DNA of 64,000 bases from contig CAZRBG010000010.1 in the NCBI GenBank assembly GCA_964598225.1, forward strand, positions 48,859 through 112,858. Reading direction: 5' to 3'. Source of the DNA: SG8-4 sp964598225. GTDB taxonomy: Bacteria > Planctomycetota > Phycisphaerae > Sedimentisphaerales > Anaerobacaceae. A program made the translations under genes and the position numbers. How positions within the stretch are numbered: position 1 is the first letter of the stretch; each line of letters starts with the position of its first letter. The notes below the pieces were generated by a model. The model saw nothing but the letters and a program-made list of their open reading frames with translations, was not told where the DNA came from and did no database searches. Of the stretch, positions 33,515-44,295 are shown one piece after another.

Positions 33515-33838
33515 ATGACCATCAAAACGGACCCCAAAAGTATCGCAATCGGAGCACTTGCCGCCGCAATAGTACTTATGGCAATGGGCGTTGCAGGCAG
33601 AGACCGGCAAAGCGCGAAGGACAGAGACTCATCCGGCTCATTCACGGAGAAGCTCAGTTCCGTCGAGCAAAGGCTCTACCAGAAGCTGACCGCACCTATG
33701 CCGGGCAGATTTCAGTTGGACGCAACCGGACAATGGGCCGTCATCGTCGATACCGCAACCGGCCAGGCATGGAAACATCCTTTGACAACGAGCGGGGCCG
33801 AGATCAGCCCGCCAAAGCTCGAACCGGCCGGAGACTGA
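33515..33838 (+). CDS. small membrane-anchored protein, paralogue of the one at 50007
   Basis: A 107-residue protein with a short charged start (MTIKTDPKS), one membrane helix (IAIGALAAAIVLMAMGVAG), a polar linker and a C-terminal beta motif GRFQL...AVIVDTATGQAWK. The protein at 50007-50288 has the same plan (DLKSLLIGILLATCVFVAMG, GRYQL...YIIDGDTGRVWRK), so the two are members of one family. GGAG is found upstream of the ATG. Function unknown; the motif resembles a small beta-meander on the periplasmic side. Confidence 0.65.
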   Translation: MTIKTDPKSIAIGALAAAIVLMAMGVAGRDRQSAKDRDSSGSFTEKLSSVEQRLYQKLTAPMPGRFQLDATGQWAVIVDTATGQAWKHPLTTSGAEISPPKLEPAGD

Positions 33839-34018
33839 ACCCTAACATTGTCATAAGAAGCCCGGATTTGTAAGGATTGCCGTCTCTGTGACGAAAACAA
33901 AGACGAGAGCAAGTTCGTTTTCCTGGGCACGGACCCAACAGAAAAATAGCCGCCGCCGATCCAAACTTCAGGGCTGGAATTTAACGCGACGCTTGGTCAG
34001 CCTCTGAGCAAGACAACT

Positions 34019-34051
34019 GGGGCCTGCGCCAAATTGGTCAGCGCAGGCCCC
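34019..34051. terminator. strong GC-rich hairpin between convergent genes
   Basis: GGGGCCTGCGC (34019-34029) and GCGCAGGCCCC (34041-34051) form a perfect 11-bp stem with an 11-base loop. It lies between the ends of the 33515 (plus) and 34108 (minus) genes, so it could serve both. No long T-run follows on either strand. Confidence 0.6.
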
Positions 34052-34107
34052 GAATTATGAACGTGACGACTTTTCTAATACACGCCGGCGGAATCACACT
34101 GTCGGAC

Positions 34108-36267
34108 CTACCGAATCAGCCGGATGTCGTCGAAGTATACGGTTCCCGTTCCACCGGTGGCTGACGGTGCGTTCTTGGTGCCGATACCTATGGTAACGGT
34201 ATTGATGTTGGCAAGATTTATGCCGAATTCAGCCAGGTCAATGACCCAGGGTCTCCATCCCGCCAATTGTGTAGCCGCCGGATCCTCATGGTAGACGACG
34301 GCCGTGCCGTTGAGGGCGATATATATGCGGTCAGCGGCATTATTCGACGAGCCCCTGTGCCACAGGGACAGCTTCGTGACGCCTTCATCCGTCCAGTCTT
34401 TCGGCCAGACTAATGTCAAGGTCGCCTCGGAGGTCTTGCCCGCATTATCATAGTAGTAATTCATGGACTGAGACCCGCCGTGGACTATACCCTGTTCCGT
34501 ATAAGGAGGAAACTCGTTGCCGACGAGAGCGCCGTTGGTCGTACTACCGAAACCATCGACCCAACTGTCGAATATCCTGTTGTTCGCCGGATCGGGTGGA
34601 TCGATTTCGTTGTAGGACTCGAAATCGTCCACGAGCAAAAAGTCGGCCGTCGTGAATGACCAGACCAGCCCCTTGACTGTTTCAGTCGGATAGACCTCAT
34701 CCACACGCCAGGCATAACTGCTGTCCCACGCAAGGTCCGGAGGATCATAACTCTCGGAACCGAGTGACCTCGGACCGATATATTCGGGCGACGCCTTTGT
34801 GGCATTCCTTACGGCTTCGGCGTCGGTGCCGAAATACAGTTCGTGCGAAGTGGCGTTTTCCGCCGCCGTCCAGGCGAGAGTTGCTATCTTCTGCACGTCC
34901 TGCTCGCCATTGGCCGGTTGCGGATTGCCCACCGCGCCGGGTGTGGTAAAGGCCCAGACATCGCCTTTGTACGTCTCGAATCCGTCGAACTGATCGACTC
35001 GCCAGTACATGACCTTCTCGCGTTCGAGGGTGCCGGGATCGTAGCTTGCCTTGCCGAGCGGCATTCCTCCCGTCGCAGCGCTGTTAACGTCGTCATAATT
35101 GTCGCCGATATAGACAGTGTGCAGCTTGGCGCCGTAGCCGCCGCTCCAGCTCAGGGTCGTTTCGAGATCAACGAACTCCGCACCGTCCGCCGGATCGGGA
35201 TTGAAAGCCGTGTAGGGCTGAACGGAGAAGCTCCAGATATCGCCCTTCCAGGGGCTTGCCGCGTTGGCGTCATTGACTTCATCGACGCGCCAGTAGTAGG
35301 TGGTTCCCGGTACAAGACCCTCCGGAACGGGATATCCGGGAAAGCCGACGATGAGCGTGTCCGTGGCATGGTTGCCCGTGAAGGTGTCTTCTGCTCCGTT
35401 GTTCACATCCTCGAAAGTTTCGCCTACGTACACATCGTGAGTGACTGCGAACGGGCCCGGCTTCCAACTAAGCGTCGCCCAAGCCGCCTCAAGCATGGCG
35501 CCGTCCGACGGGTCCGGGCGTCGAGCGAGCGGGTTGACCGGGCCAACCGTAGCATCGGAGAAAATAATATGCCCGAATCCCTGGCTCTGGTCGTGAGCTT
35601 CCAGGCCGGTCCAGGTAATCTGGACTTCCCGGTCCGCACTTTCAGTATCATCGATAACAGGGTGGAAGCCAATTGTATTGCCCGCCACAAAGTCTAACGA
35701 AAGCAGCTTAGTGTGGTCGAGAGCTGCTTCACAGATGTATCCTTCCGGAGTCAGGGAGGTGGCTATCTGCAGATAATCGATGGCGGTTTGACCGCCGCCA
35801 TCCATGTTGCACCAGTTCCATGTCTGGTCATTGGCGTTAAAGCCGTACTGGTAATGCTCGTCGTGTCCCGATACGGCGTTCAGCGTAGAGAAGAACACTT
35901 CTACGGCGTCGGCATTCCAAATACTGCCGCCGGTTTTGTTCATGGACAATTTGTCGTCTTGCACCACCACCGCCATATAGATGTACTGGTCATCCCACAA
36001 CAGATAGAATTCTCCGCTGCAGTCCGCAGAGTTGTCCCAATTCTCCACTCCGGTATGGACTTGTTCTTCCACGTCAAGGACCGCCGGGGTCATAGCGCCG
36101 AGATTCCAGTCGCTCAGGTCTCCGTCAATCTCGGGAGTGCCCCTGAAGACCTCCAATACCAGCGGTTCTTCCGTCTTAGGGTGATTTGCAGGCGGGTCCT
36201 GCGCCATTGCCGGGCTTACGTTAAGCAAGGCAATAATGCCAATCAAAAGACATTTTTTAGATAACAT
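34108..36267 (-). CDS. secreted multidomain carbohydrate-binding protein (CBM9-like, Fn3-like repeats)
   Basis: A 719-residue exported protein with a clear signal peptide (residues 1-22, ending AMA-QD). Residues about 38-250 resemble a family 9 carbohydrate-binding module (GTPEIDGDLSDWN; WNADAVEVFFS). They are followed by three related Fn3-like repeats of about 95 residues (YYWRVDEVND, MYWRVDQFDG and YAWRVDEVYP mark the same strand) and a C-terminal beta-sandwich (LVDDFESYNEID to YFDDIRLIR) like a galactose-binding CBM. No catalytic residues are evident. It is likely a cell-surface or released glycan-binding protein. It starts with AGGAGGAAT before the ATG. Confidence 0.75.
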   Translation of the reverse strand: MLSKKCLLIGIIALLNVSPAMAQDPPANHPKTEEPLVLEVFRGTPEIDGDLSDWNLGAMTPAVLDVEEQVHTGVENWDNSADCSGEFYLLWDDQYIYMAVVVQDDKLSMNKTGGSIWNADAVEVFFSTLNAVSGHDEHYQYGFNANDQTWNWCNMDGGGQTAIDYLQIATSLTPEGYICEAALDHTKLLSLDFVAGNTIGFHPVIDDTESADREVQITWTGLEAHDQSQGFGHIIFSDATVGPVNPLARRPDPSDGAMLEAAWATLSWKPGPFAVTHDVYVGETFEDVNNGAEDTFTGNHATDTLIVGFPGYPVPEGLVPGTTYYWRVDEVNDANAASPWKGDIWSFSVQPYTAFNPDPADGAEFVDLETTLSWSGGYGAKLHTVYIGDNYDDVNSAATGGMPLGKASYDPGTLEREKVMYWRVDQFDGFETYKGDVWAFTTPGAVGNPQPANGEQDVQKIATLAWTAAENATSHELYFGTDAEAVRNATKASPEYIGPRSLGSESYDPPDLAWDSSYAWRVDEVYPTETVKGLVWSFTTADFLLVDDFESYNEIDPPDPANNRIFDSWVDGFGSTTNGALVGNEFPPYTEQGIVHGGSQSMNYYYDNAGKTSEATLTLVWPKDWTDEGVTKLSLWHRGSSNNAADRIYIALNGTAVVYHEDPAATQLAGWRPWVIDLAEFGINLANINTVTIGIGTKNAPSATGGTGTVYFDDIRLIR

Positions 36268-36794
36268 TCGTATTCCTCCTTCAAATATATGGTGTTTGCA
36301 GAGTAATTACACATCGTAATAAACCGAATTATTGCCCGACCCATGGTCAGGGCGGACGAGCCATTGGGTTCTGCCGTGTGGTGTTTTTGCGACCAGGGGC
36401 CTTCATTGCACACCTCTTGCTCCGTTCAGCGGATATACTCGGAGATCCGCCGCGGATAGACTTTGCTGAATCACACCTACAAACCTATCGTATGATAATA
36501 CGACAATTTCTTATCAGTTTCAAGAAAATTCCGGTTGTGTATGAATTATTTTGAGCGGCGAATTCAAGCCAAGCCATAGTTGACGTTCTCGGCGCGCAGA
36601 TTAACAGTCTGGGCAACAAGCCTGCCCTGAGCGTGCCGAATGGGTTGCCTATCCTGCGGTTTTTGCCTGATGGAGGTTACCATTCCGGCGCAGACAGGAA
36701 CCCGTTTATCCATGAGATTCTGGATTCCCGCCTGCGCCGGAATGACATATTACATTGAAAGCACGTTGGGTGGCAGTCTCATCCCGGGTACTTA
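36268..36794. other. long intergenic region with repeat hairpins
   Basis: About 530 bp without a gene. It holds the promoter region of the secreted CBM9/Fn3 gene, a GCCTGCCCTGAGC segment related to the 20448/22927 repeat, an inverted repeat CATTCCGGCGCAGACAGGAA / TTCCCGCCTGCGCCGGAATG (36681-36744), and a GGGTGGCAGTCTCATCCC segment near 36769 related to the repeat at 41213. Confidence 0.5.
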
Positions 36795-38012
36795 CTAGAT
36801 AACCAAATCCGGATTTCCGGGGCCGAAATGTTTGAGCATGACGATCGGATCGTTCCTTGATGGATTCGTGATCACTATGCCTTCCTTTGCCGCCGCCTCG
36901 GAGACGAAGAACTCATCGTCGGTCAATTGGCCGTAGCGGATCAGCGAGGGCGTCTCGATGTCCCAGGCCCCGAACTTGCCGTGGCCCTGCATGGTGATGA
37001 AGCCATAGCAGGCACTGTCTTTGACAGTGACGGTCCTGCCCGGCAGGACGGTCAGCTCCTTGGCGCTGAAAGCTTTGGATTTATAGCAAATCCAATTCTC
37101 GATATAGCCCTCGGCTTCCATCTCGGCAACCGGCTTGACCGGCTTCGGCGCCATGAAGCGATTCTTCGCAAAATCCGGATCGACGTTCAGGCCCCAGTCG
37201 ATCACGCTGAGCAGCCAGTCCACGTCGCCTTCCTTCTCCTTCGGCGTATCCTTCCACAAAAGTTCTTTCGGCACGACCTGGTCGTGCGTGATATTCTCGT
37301 ACATTGCGAAGACGTCCGAGGCCTTTTGCGGCTCGTATGTGCAGAGGCTGCCCGGAGCGTGCAACACGCCCGGCGGCACGTCCCAGCCGGTACCAACGCT
37401 GAGCCGATAAGCCGGCGCCAGAGCCGTGATCGCATTGTCTCTGCCCTCTGCTGCGTCCTGCAGGGCCTTTCGAACCTGATCCTTTGTCACGCCCGGACTC
37501 AGCCCGAAAAATGTGTACGGGAAGTCACCGCCGTGATTGTTCGCCTGGGGCGGGAAGTAATAGGCCTCGGGCTTGCCTAATTGGCCGGTAAGTGCGGCGT
37601 GCTCGTCGCGGTGATGAATGTGATGGGGCAGAGCCGCTTTGTTGTCGAAGAATTTCGAATACATCGGCCAGCGTTTGTGTTCGTCCCACAGCCTGTCACC
37701 GATGATCCGGCCCTTAAGTTCGTCTACGGCATCGACCAGTCTTACCTTCTCGATCTTGCCGTCGTCCTCGAAAACGATGAAGCTCAGGCCCTCATCCCTG
37801 GAAGTCAGCGGGCCGTTGTCGGCGGGGGTCGTCGAGGAGAACCACCGCTCGTCGATGCCGCCGCGCTCGCCGCCCATCGCATAATAATCATCCGGATGCA
37901 GCTTGATGCGTCTGCCCGGCACACAGAAAGATCGCGGCACCCAGTTCGGAGCGAGCCGCACGACACCTTTGCCCTGGTCGAGGGCCTTACTTGCAATTGA
38001 ATTAACGCTCAT
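36795..38012 (-). CDS. phosphomannose-isomerase-like cupin protein
   Basis: A 405-residue cytoplasmic double-cupin protein resembling class I mannose-6-phosphate isomerases and their uncharacterised relatives. Likely metal ligands lie in LPHHIHHRDEH and in GWDVPPGVLHAPGS. The C-terminal part (MQGHGKFGAWDIETPS; DDEFFVSEAAA) forms the second cupin. It is long for the family and lacks the exact QMH-type motif of classical ManA, so the isomerase activity is uncertain. It lies next to a Gfo/Idh oxidoreductase and a TIM-barrel epimerase. Confidence 0.65.
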   Translation of the reverse strand: MSVNSIASKALDQGKGVVRLAPNWVPRSFCVPGRRIKLHPDDYYAMGGERGGIDERWFSSTTPADNGPLTSRDEGLSFIVFEDDGKIEKVRLVDAVDELKGRIIGDRLWDEHKRWPMYSKFFDNKAALPHHIHHRDEHAALTGQLGKPEAYYFPPQANNHGGDFPYTFFGLSPGVTKDQVRKALQDAAEGRDNAITALAPAYRLSVGTGWDVPPGVLHAPGSLCTYEPQKASDVFAMYENITHDQVVPKELLWKDTPKEKEGDVDWLLSVIDWGLNVDPDFAKNRFMAPKPVKPVAEMEAEGYIENWICYKSKAFSAKELTVLPGRTVTVKDSACYGFITMQGHGKFGAWDIETPSLIRYGQLTDDEFFVSEAAAKEGIVITNPSRNDPIVMLKHFGPGNPDLVI

Positions 38013-38038
38013 AGGCTATAACCTCCACAATATCGAGA

Positions 38039-38214
38039 TCCTAATTCGTAAGTCCTAAATAAGCACTAAATTCTAAGCACTAAATCCGAAACAAATTCAA
38101 AATTCTAATGATCTAAATTCAAAACGTACGTCCCGGGCACGAAAACCAGTTTTGAACATTTCAATTTTGAAAATTCAATATTGTTTAGGATTTCGCTTTT
38201 AGAATTTCGAATTT
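38039..38214. repeat. AT-rich imperfect palindromic repeat
   Basis: A second copy of the element at 1217-1356. The left side has CCTAAATAAGCACTAAATTC and the right side TTGTTTAGGATTTCGCTTTT followed by AGAATTTCGAATTTA. Its edge provides the TAA stop of the Gfo/Idh gene (38213-38215). Confidence 0.65.
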
Positions 38215-39355
38215 ACGGTTTCTTTACGGTCTTCCACTCTTTGTCTTTGGCCGATGCAAGCACGGCATCACAGAGATACTGCGTGGCCAGAGCTTCTTTG
38301 AATGTCGGCGAGGTCGGCTTACCGTCGGCGTACCCTTGAAGGAAATCGGCCAACTGATGGATAAAGGTGTGCTCGTAGCCAATCTGGAGGCCGGGCACCC
38401 ACCATTTGTCCATGTACGGCATGTCGCTGTCGGTGACGTGGACCGAGCGCCAGCCGCGAACGATTGAATCGTCGGCGTGATCGAAATAGCTGAGCCGGTG
38501 CAAATCGTGCAGGTCCCAGGCGATGGACGCCTTCTCGCCGTTGATCTCGAATGTGTAAAGCGCCTTGTGCCCCCGCGCGTAGCGCGTGGACTCGAAATTC
38601 CCCAGCGAGCCGTTATCGAACCGGCACAGGAACGTGCAGGCATCGTCGATGCCGACCTTCTCCTTCTTACCCGTCTCGACGTGCAATCGTTCCTTGACAA
38701 AGGTCTCGGTCATCGCGCAGACCGAATCGATAGGCCCGTTATGCCACATCGCCGTATCGGCGCAGTGTGCCAGCAGATCGCCGGTCACGCCGGAGCCGGC
38801 GGCCTTGAGGTCCAGCCGCCAGGTGGCCATGCCGCCCTGTGGAACGTCCGTCGAGATCGTCCAGTCCTGCAGGAAGTTTGCGCGATAGTGGAAGATGCGC
38901 CCCAGCCGACCTTCGTCGATCAGCATCTTGGCCAGCGTAACGGCCGGCACGCGGCGGTAGTTGAAGGATACGAAGTTGGCCACGCCCGCTTTCTCGACGG
39001 CTTCGACCATTGTCTCGGCTTGTTCGCCGTTCAGAGCCAGGGGCTTCTCGCTGATGATAGCCTTGCCCGCCTTTGCCGCGGCGATAGCTATCTCGGCGTG
39101 GACATTGTTCGGCACGCAGATATCCACTATGTCGATATCATCGTTCTCGATCACCTTCTTCCAGTCCGTGGTGTGCGACTGATAGTCCCACCTGTCCGCA
39201 AAGGCCTTGGCCTCGTTCTCTTCCAGTCCGCAAATCATCTTCAGGACGGGCTCGCAGGGCACGTCAAAGAAATGTTTTACCTGGCTATAGGCATTGGAGT
39301 GAGTTCGCCCCATGAAGCCGTAGCCTATGAGTCCGACATTGAGTTTCTTAGCCAT
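38213..39355 (-). CDS. Gfo/Idh/MocA-family oxidoreductase
   Basis: A 380-residue NAD(P)-dependent sugar oxidoreductase. The Rossmann motif NVGLIGYGFMGRTHSNAY is at the N-terminus, and the family EKPLALN lysine motif follows. No Tat or Sec signal is present, so it is cytoplasmic, unlike many exported planctomycete members. Family enzymes oxidise or reduce sugars and inositols at one carbon. It runs with the TIM-barrel gene 39404 upstream and the cupin gene 36795 downstream; together they could be a short sugar-modifying route. Confidence 0.85.
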   Translation of the reverse strand: MAKKLNVGLIGYGFMGRTHSNAYSQVKHFFDVPCEPVLKMICGLEENEAKAFADRWDYQSHTTDWKKVIENDDIDIVDICVPNNVHAEIAIAAAKAGKAIISEKPLALNGEQAETMVEAVEKAGVANFVSFNYRRVPAVTLAKMLIDEGRLGRIFHYRANFLQDWTISTDVPQGGMATWRLDLKAAGSGVTGDLLAHCADTAMWHNGPIDSVCAMTETFVKERLHVETGKKEKVGIDDACTFLCRFDNGSLGNFESTRYARGHKALYTFEINGEKASIAWDLHDLHRLSYFDHADDSIVRGWRSVHVTDSDMPYMDKWWVPGLQIGYEHTFIHQLADFLQGYADGKPTSPTFKEALATQYLCDAVLASAKDKEWKTVKKP

Positions 39356-39403
39356 TATTCTGACTCCTTTTCAAATTCTTAGTTTGCATGTGTAGGGTCG
39401 CTC

Positions 39404-40438
<1,035 letters not shown>

Positions 40439-40542
40439 CTAAAACTCCTTTCCGAATCAATAACTCGTACTGCGTTCTACTTACGATATACGGCGAGATT
40501 CTAACCGCTGAATCCCGAATCCACAATCCTAAATTCAGAATT

Positions 40543-41115
40543 CTACATATCAAGGATCACTTCATCCAGCGACCGCTTAGGGACGTGATGCACGCCGTCG
40601 GCATCGCGCCAGTACTCGATGCTCCCGTCCGTACCGACGGGTTCCAGGACCACATCCTCGGCAGGCTCTCCCAGTGCGAGAACCAACAGTATCTTGTACC
40701 GAGGCGGTATTCCAAGAGCGGCGCTCAACTCTTTCCTTTGAACCGTGCCGATCATGCAACCGGCCAGGCCTTTCTCGGCAGCGCCGAGAAGGATGCTCTG
40801 AGCTGCTATTCCATGATCGCAATCGGCGAACTCACTAATTTCAGTATCGCACAGTACGATAATATAGGCGGCAGGTCTCTCGCCCTCAGCCGGGCCGGGC
40901 CAGTCCCTGAGATAACCTGCCCAGCCGATATGCCGGAATATCGCGGCGTTCCTTTCAGGTTCGCAGGAGAGCATATACTTGAGCGGCTGCGTGTTGGCCG
41001 CCGACGCCGAGAGCCTCGCAAGATCGACAAGCTCGCGCAGAGTCTCGCGCTCCACGGTGACATTCTCCCGGAAGCGCCTAACACTTCTGTTCTTAATTAT
41101 CAAGTCTCTTATCAT
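40543..41115 (-). CDS. nitroreductase-family flavoprotein
   Basis: A 190-residue FMN-dependent nitroreductase-family protein. It begins IIKNRSVRRFRENVTVERET, the usual FMN-binding opening, and has ARLSASAANTQPLKY and GLAGCMIGTVQRKEL with the family's GLG-like loop. It may reduce nitro compounds, quinones or flavins, and probably works as a dimer. About 100 bp separate it from the TIM-barrel gene downstream. Confidence 0.8.
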   Translation of the reverse strand: MIRDLIIKNRSVRRFRENVTVERETLRELVDLARLSASAANTQPLKYMLSCEPERNAAIFRHIGWAGYLRDWPGPAEGERPAAYIIVLCDTEISEFADCDHGIAAQSILLGAAEKGLAGCMIGTVQRKELSAALGIPPRYKILLVLALGEPAEDVVLEPVGTDGSIEYWRDADGVHHVPKRSLDEVILDM

Positions 41116-41158
41116 AATAATATTTTCTCTTGTACCAACCTGTTATCCCGGCACGATC

Positions 41159-41186
41159 TGTCATTCCCGCGCAGGCAGGAATGACA
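41159..41186. repeat. dispersed hairpin, TGTCATTCC family
   Basis: TGTCATTCC (41159-41167) and AGGAATGACA (41177-41186) pair around CGCGCAGGC. Related to 15540-15566 and 36681-36744. Confidence 0.6.
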
Positions 41187-41283
41187 ATGCCCAAAATTCA
41201 AGCCGACGATAGGTGGCAGCCTCATCCCGATTGCCTTTTATCGGGATGGGGCTGGCCGGTTCCCAGCCCTGTAGTGCCTTTAA

Positions 41284-44200
41284 TCACTCTTGCCGGTCAA
41301 TAGTAACCGATAGCGTTTGACCTTCGGAGATTGCCAGCTTGTTTTTCAGTGTTATTTCGAGTCGGCCATCCTTTAGCTTGTGACTGCTCGGCACGATTCT
41401 GCCTTCCAAGTTCACTGACGTTTCGACGGATTCAAACTCCTCTGGGAGATCGAATGCCAGAGTCTTTGCGTTCAGCTTGCCCCAGCGGACGGTTATCTGC
41501 TCGCGCTGCTTTTTGGCATCCCGCTGCTGGGCGAGTGTTCCCCAGCCCTCGGCTGCTGTGAAAGCAGCACGGAAATTCTCAGGCGTCAGCCTGGGCGCGA
41601 AACCGATATGCCCCTTCGGCCCGTGATACTCGTAGCCTGCCAGAGCCGTATAGACGCCCCAGCTTGCGAACGCGCGAGCGTAATGGTCGCCGCACTCGAC
41701 CTCGTTGTACGGATTATGCTTTGATGGGTGATACCGGCTCTGAATGCCGTCGCAAATGGTCAGGGCCTCGTCGAGCATGTCCTCCCAGACCATGCCGCCG
41801 GCGACCTGGTACTCGATGCCCGTCCAGACCTCGCTCTTGTAGCGAACGCCCTCCTCCATAAAGGGGCTCTTCGGCCATGTACAGGTGAACAGCCCCGGCT
41901 CGCCCGGCCTTGCGAACCATCGCTCCGGCTTGTGTGCGGCGTTGTACGGACCGACGTCGGGAGTCCAGTTATACTTCCACACCGACTCCAGGGCCTTCTT
42001 TACGTACTCGGGCGGATAAATATAGCCCAGCCCGAGCTGATGCGCCCAGCCCTGCCCGAAAAGCTGGTCCGACAGACATCCCCTGCCGTATTGATGGTTC
42101 GGGTGCTCTTCAAGATCGACGAGCTGAATGAAATATTCGCCGTCCCAGAGTCGCTTGACCGTGAGCCTGCTGCCGCTGTCGAATATCTTTCGGCATCGCT
42201 CGGCAAACTGCTTATCACCCATTTCTTCCGCCATTTCCTCGCCGGCCCGTAAAGCGGCAAGATACAGCGAACCGACGAACGTATTGGGGCCGTGGAAGTT
42301 TATATCGTAAGTATTGTGCTGACTGGCTTCGATCAGACCATCGTCGTTGCCGTCGCGCCCGATGGAAAATTCGAGCGCCTTCTTGATGCGGGGCCAGTTG
42401 CGGTTGAGAAACGCATTATCGGCCGACATCTGATGCTCGCGGTAGGCTTTGAGGACCGTGCCGCATTGCCCGTCGGCTGCGTAAGCCCGGTTGCTGCGAA
42501 AGCCGACAAGGCCGGTCTCAGGATCGAATCCGTCGCCGAAGTCCTGCATTTCTCGCGCGCTTCGCTCAAGCGCCGGGAACAAACGAGCGGCAGCGTGAGC
42601 GTAATTCCAGACGTGCGTACAAGTCCCCGCGCAGCATCCGACGCCCTCCCATGCCCAGAATCTGCCGTTACCCCACCACTGGCAAGTCCCGGTCGCCAGA
42701 TTGCTGACGGTCGAGTGCAGTCTGAACAGCAGCCATCGCGGCAGCGTGCTGTCCTCGTAGAAAGTCTCGTGCCACTTCTGCGTATCGTCGACAAGCCGCT
42801 CGTGGTTATCGAGAACATAATGAGCGACATCCAAAGCACTGTTGAAACGATTGGCGTATTCGCGCCCGTTCTGATGATTCGGGAAGAACCACGACAGGAC
42901 GAAAGTATAGGTTCGCTCGGATTTAGGCGCCAATGTTGCCTGCCTGGTCGAAATCTTTGCCGATCTGCTCTTGTTGACCGAAAAAACAACGTTCCGCTCG
43001 GAAGAAGACTTCTCCGGAGTCGCGATCCTGCCGTCGAAGGCCAGCACCATTGAGCCGTAATCGGGCATTTCGTCCAAAGGTCCGACCGGGCCGGACTGAG
43101 GCACATCGGCCATCTCGATCTGGTCGATATTGATATGCCCCCATCCACCGCGGGCGTAGTCGATGATCTGGATTTTGGCCTTGCGCCCTTCGAATTCCTC
43201 GACGTTCCAGAAGCGCGCCTCAAGTTTCTCGTTATTCTTGCCGGCGGCGGTCCGCACCACCTCACCGTCGACCAGAAGGTCTATGCAGGTCCGGCCCTCG
43301 TGGTTGCCGCCGCCAATGAGGAAGTTGATAAACTTCCGAGAAATTGTGAATTCGGGTGAGGTGAGGCTGCCCGTGGGACCGTCGCCTCCGAGAAACGTAT
43401 TGACAAGCCCCTTGCCCTGAAAGCCACTGACCTTTTGCTGGCGCTCGAGCGTCCCGCGAGCGGGACGCTCACCGAACGCCTCGCCGCTTACTTTCCAGTC
43501 TCCGTAGTCGGGTCCCTCGAAATCGGCGAGGACTATTTTCTCGCGAGGCTGCTCGGCCCGCTTCGGCGGCGGCGCCTTCTCAGCGGTATGCACTATAAAC
43601 GTGCGGCCATTTTCATCCATAATGCGAGTGCGGCGGTTGGCTACGATCGACTTGGCCGAGTGCATAAGGACCGCGTTTTCGAGACGAGCCTGAACGCCAG
43701 CCTTGACTGTCTTATCAGATTTGTTTTCCAGAGTAATGTGAAATATCGTAGCTGGCAGAGACGAGTCCTCTGCATTGAGAGGGATAAAGGGCGAGAAAGC
43801 CTCCATCTCTGCTCGCACCGGAGACGATTCGCTGCTGTAGCGTACCACCCCGATTGGATACTCGCCCAGGAACCTGACGGTTGAGAACGTGCGGTCGAGC
43901 GGCTCGACGACAGTCCCGGCGTCGGTTTCGCGGGTGACGGCGAATCCGGAATCAACCGGCGATTCGGGCCGGTACGTTCGATAGCAATCCCGCCCGTAGC
44001 CGGTGAAGACGTGCTTGTTGAAGATTTGCCAGAGAGCGAGCGTGCCGTCGCCACGTAGGTAGAGCTGACCGGCGGCGATTCCACCGACCGGCATTCCAAT
44101 TGTTTCCAGGTCCTCGCCGGTATACGTTTTCGCCCGTCCCCTGTCGACGAGCCGCTGGACAGCGCCTTGATCGAGATCCTTCTCGGCGGGGACAAGATGA

Positions 44201-44295
44201 TCTTTCGACCGCTCCGGTTCCCCGGTCAAAACACCGAAGCTCAGCAACAAAGTACATGCGACGACTGCAATTCCAATCAGCCATATTCTTCTCAT
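41284..44295 (-). CDS. secreted GH116-family glycosidase with internal beta-sandwich insert
   Basis: A 1003-residue protein of the GH116 family (bile-acid beta-glucosidase GBA2-like; beta-glucosidase, beta-xylosidase or glucosylceramidase activity). Residues 1-21 are a signal peptide. The N-terminal GH116 domain starts TYTGEDLETIGMPVGGIAAG. About 150 residues in its middle (IVLADFEGPDYGDWKVSGEA to GGWGHINIDQIEMAD) form an inserted carbohydrate-binding-like sandwich. The helical catalytic domain has WEGVGCCAGTCTHVWNYAHA and, with the likely acid/base Asp, NTYDINFHGPNTFVGSLYL. The ATG at 44295 overlaps the previous gene's stop; the open frame upstream of it is antisense to nothing family-like and is rejected. 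Confidence 0.8.
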   Translation of the reverse strand: MRRIWLIGIAVVACTLLLSFGVLTGEPERSKDHLVPAEKDLDQGAVQRLVDRGRAKTYTGEDLETIGMPVGGIAAGQLYLRGDGTLALWQIFNKHVFTGYGRDCYRTYRPESPVDSGFAVTRETDAGTVVEPLDRTFSTVRFLGEYPIGVVRYSSESSPVRAEMEAFSPFIPLNAEDSSLPATIFHITLENKSDKTVKAGVQARLENAVLMHSAKSIVANRRTRIMDENGRTFIVHTAEKAPPPKRAEQPREKIVLADFEGPDYGDWKVSGEAFGERPARGTLERQQKVSGFQGKGLVNTFLGGDGPTGSLTSPEFTISRKFINFLIGGGNHEGRTCIDLLVDGEVVRTAAGKNNEKLEARFWNVEEFEGRKAKIQIIDYARGGWGHINIDQIEMADVPQSGPVGPLDEMPDYGSMVLAFDGRIATPEKSSSERNVVFSVNKSRSAKISTRQATLAPKSERTYTFVLSWFFPNHQNGREYANRFNSALDVAHYVLDNHERLVDDTQKWHETFYEDSTLPRWLLFRLHSTVSNLATGTCQWWGNGRFWAWEGVGCCAGTCTHVWNYAHAAARLFPALERSAREMQDFGDGFDPETGLVGFRSNRAYAADGQCGTVLKAYREHQMSADNAFLNRNWPRIKKALEFSIGRDGNDDGLIEASQHNTYDINFHGPNTFVGSLYLAALRAGEEMAEEMGDKQFAERCRKIFDSGSRLTVKRLWDGEYFIQLVDLEEHPNHQYGRGCLSDQLFGQGWAHQLGLGYIYPPEYVKKALESVWKYNWTPDVGPYNAAHKPERWFARPGEPGLFTCTWPKSPFMEEGVRYKSEVWTGIEYQVAGGMVWEDMLDEALTICDGIQSRYHPSKHNPYNEVECGDHYARAFASWGVYTALAGYEYHGPKGHIGFAPRLTPENFRAAFTAAEGWGTLAQQRDAKKQREQITVRWGKLNAKTLAFDLPEEFESVETSVNLEGRIVPSSHKLKDGRLEITLKNKLAISEGQTLSVTIDRQE

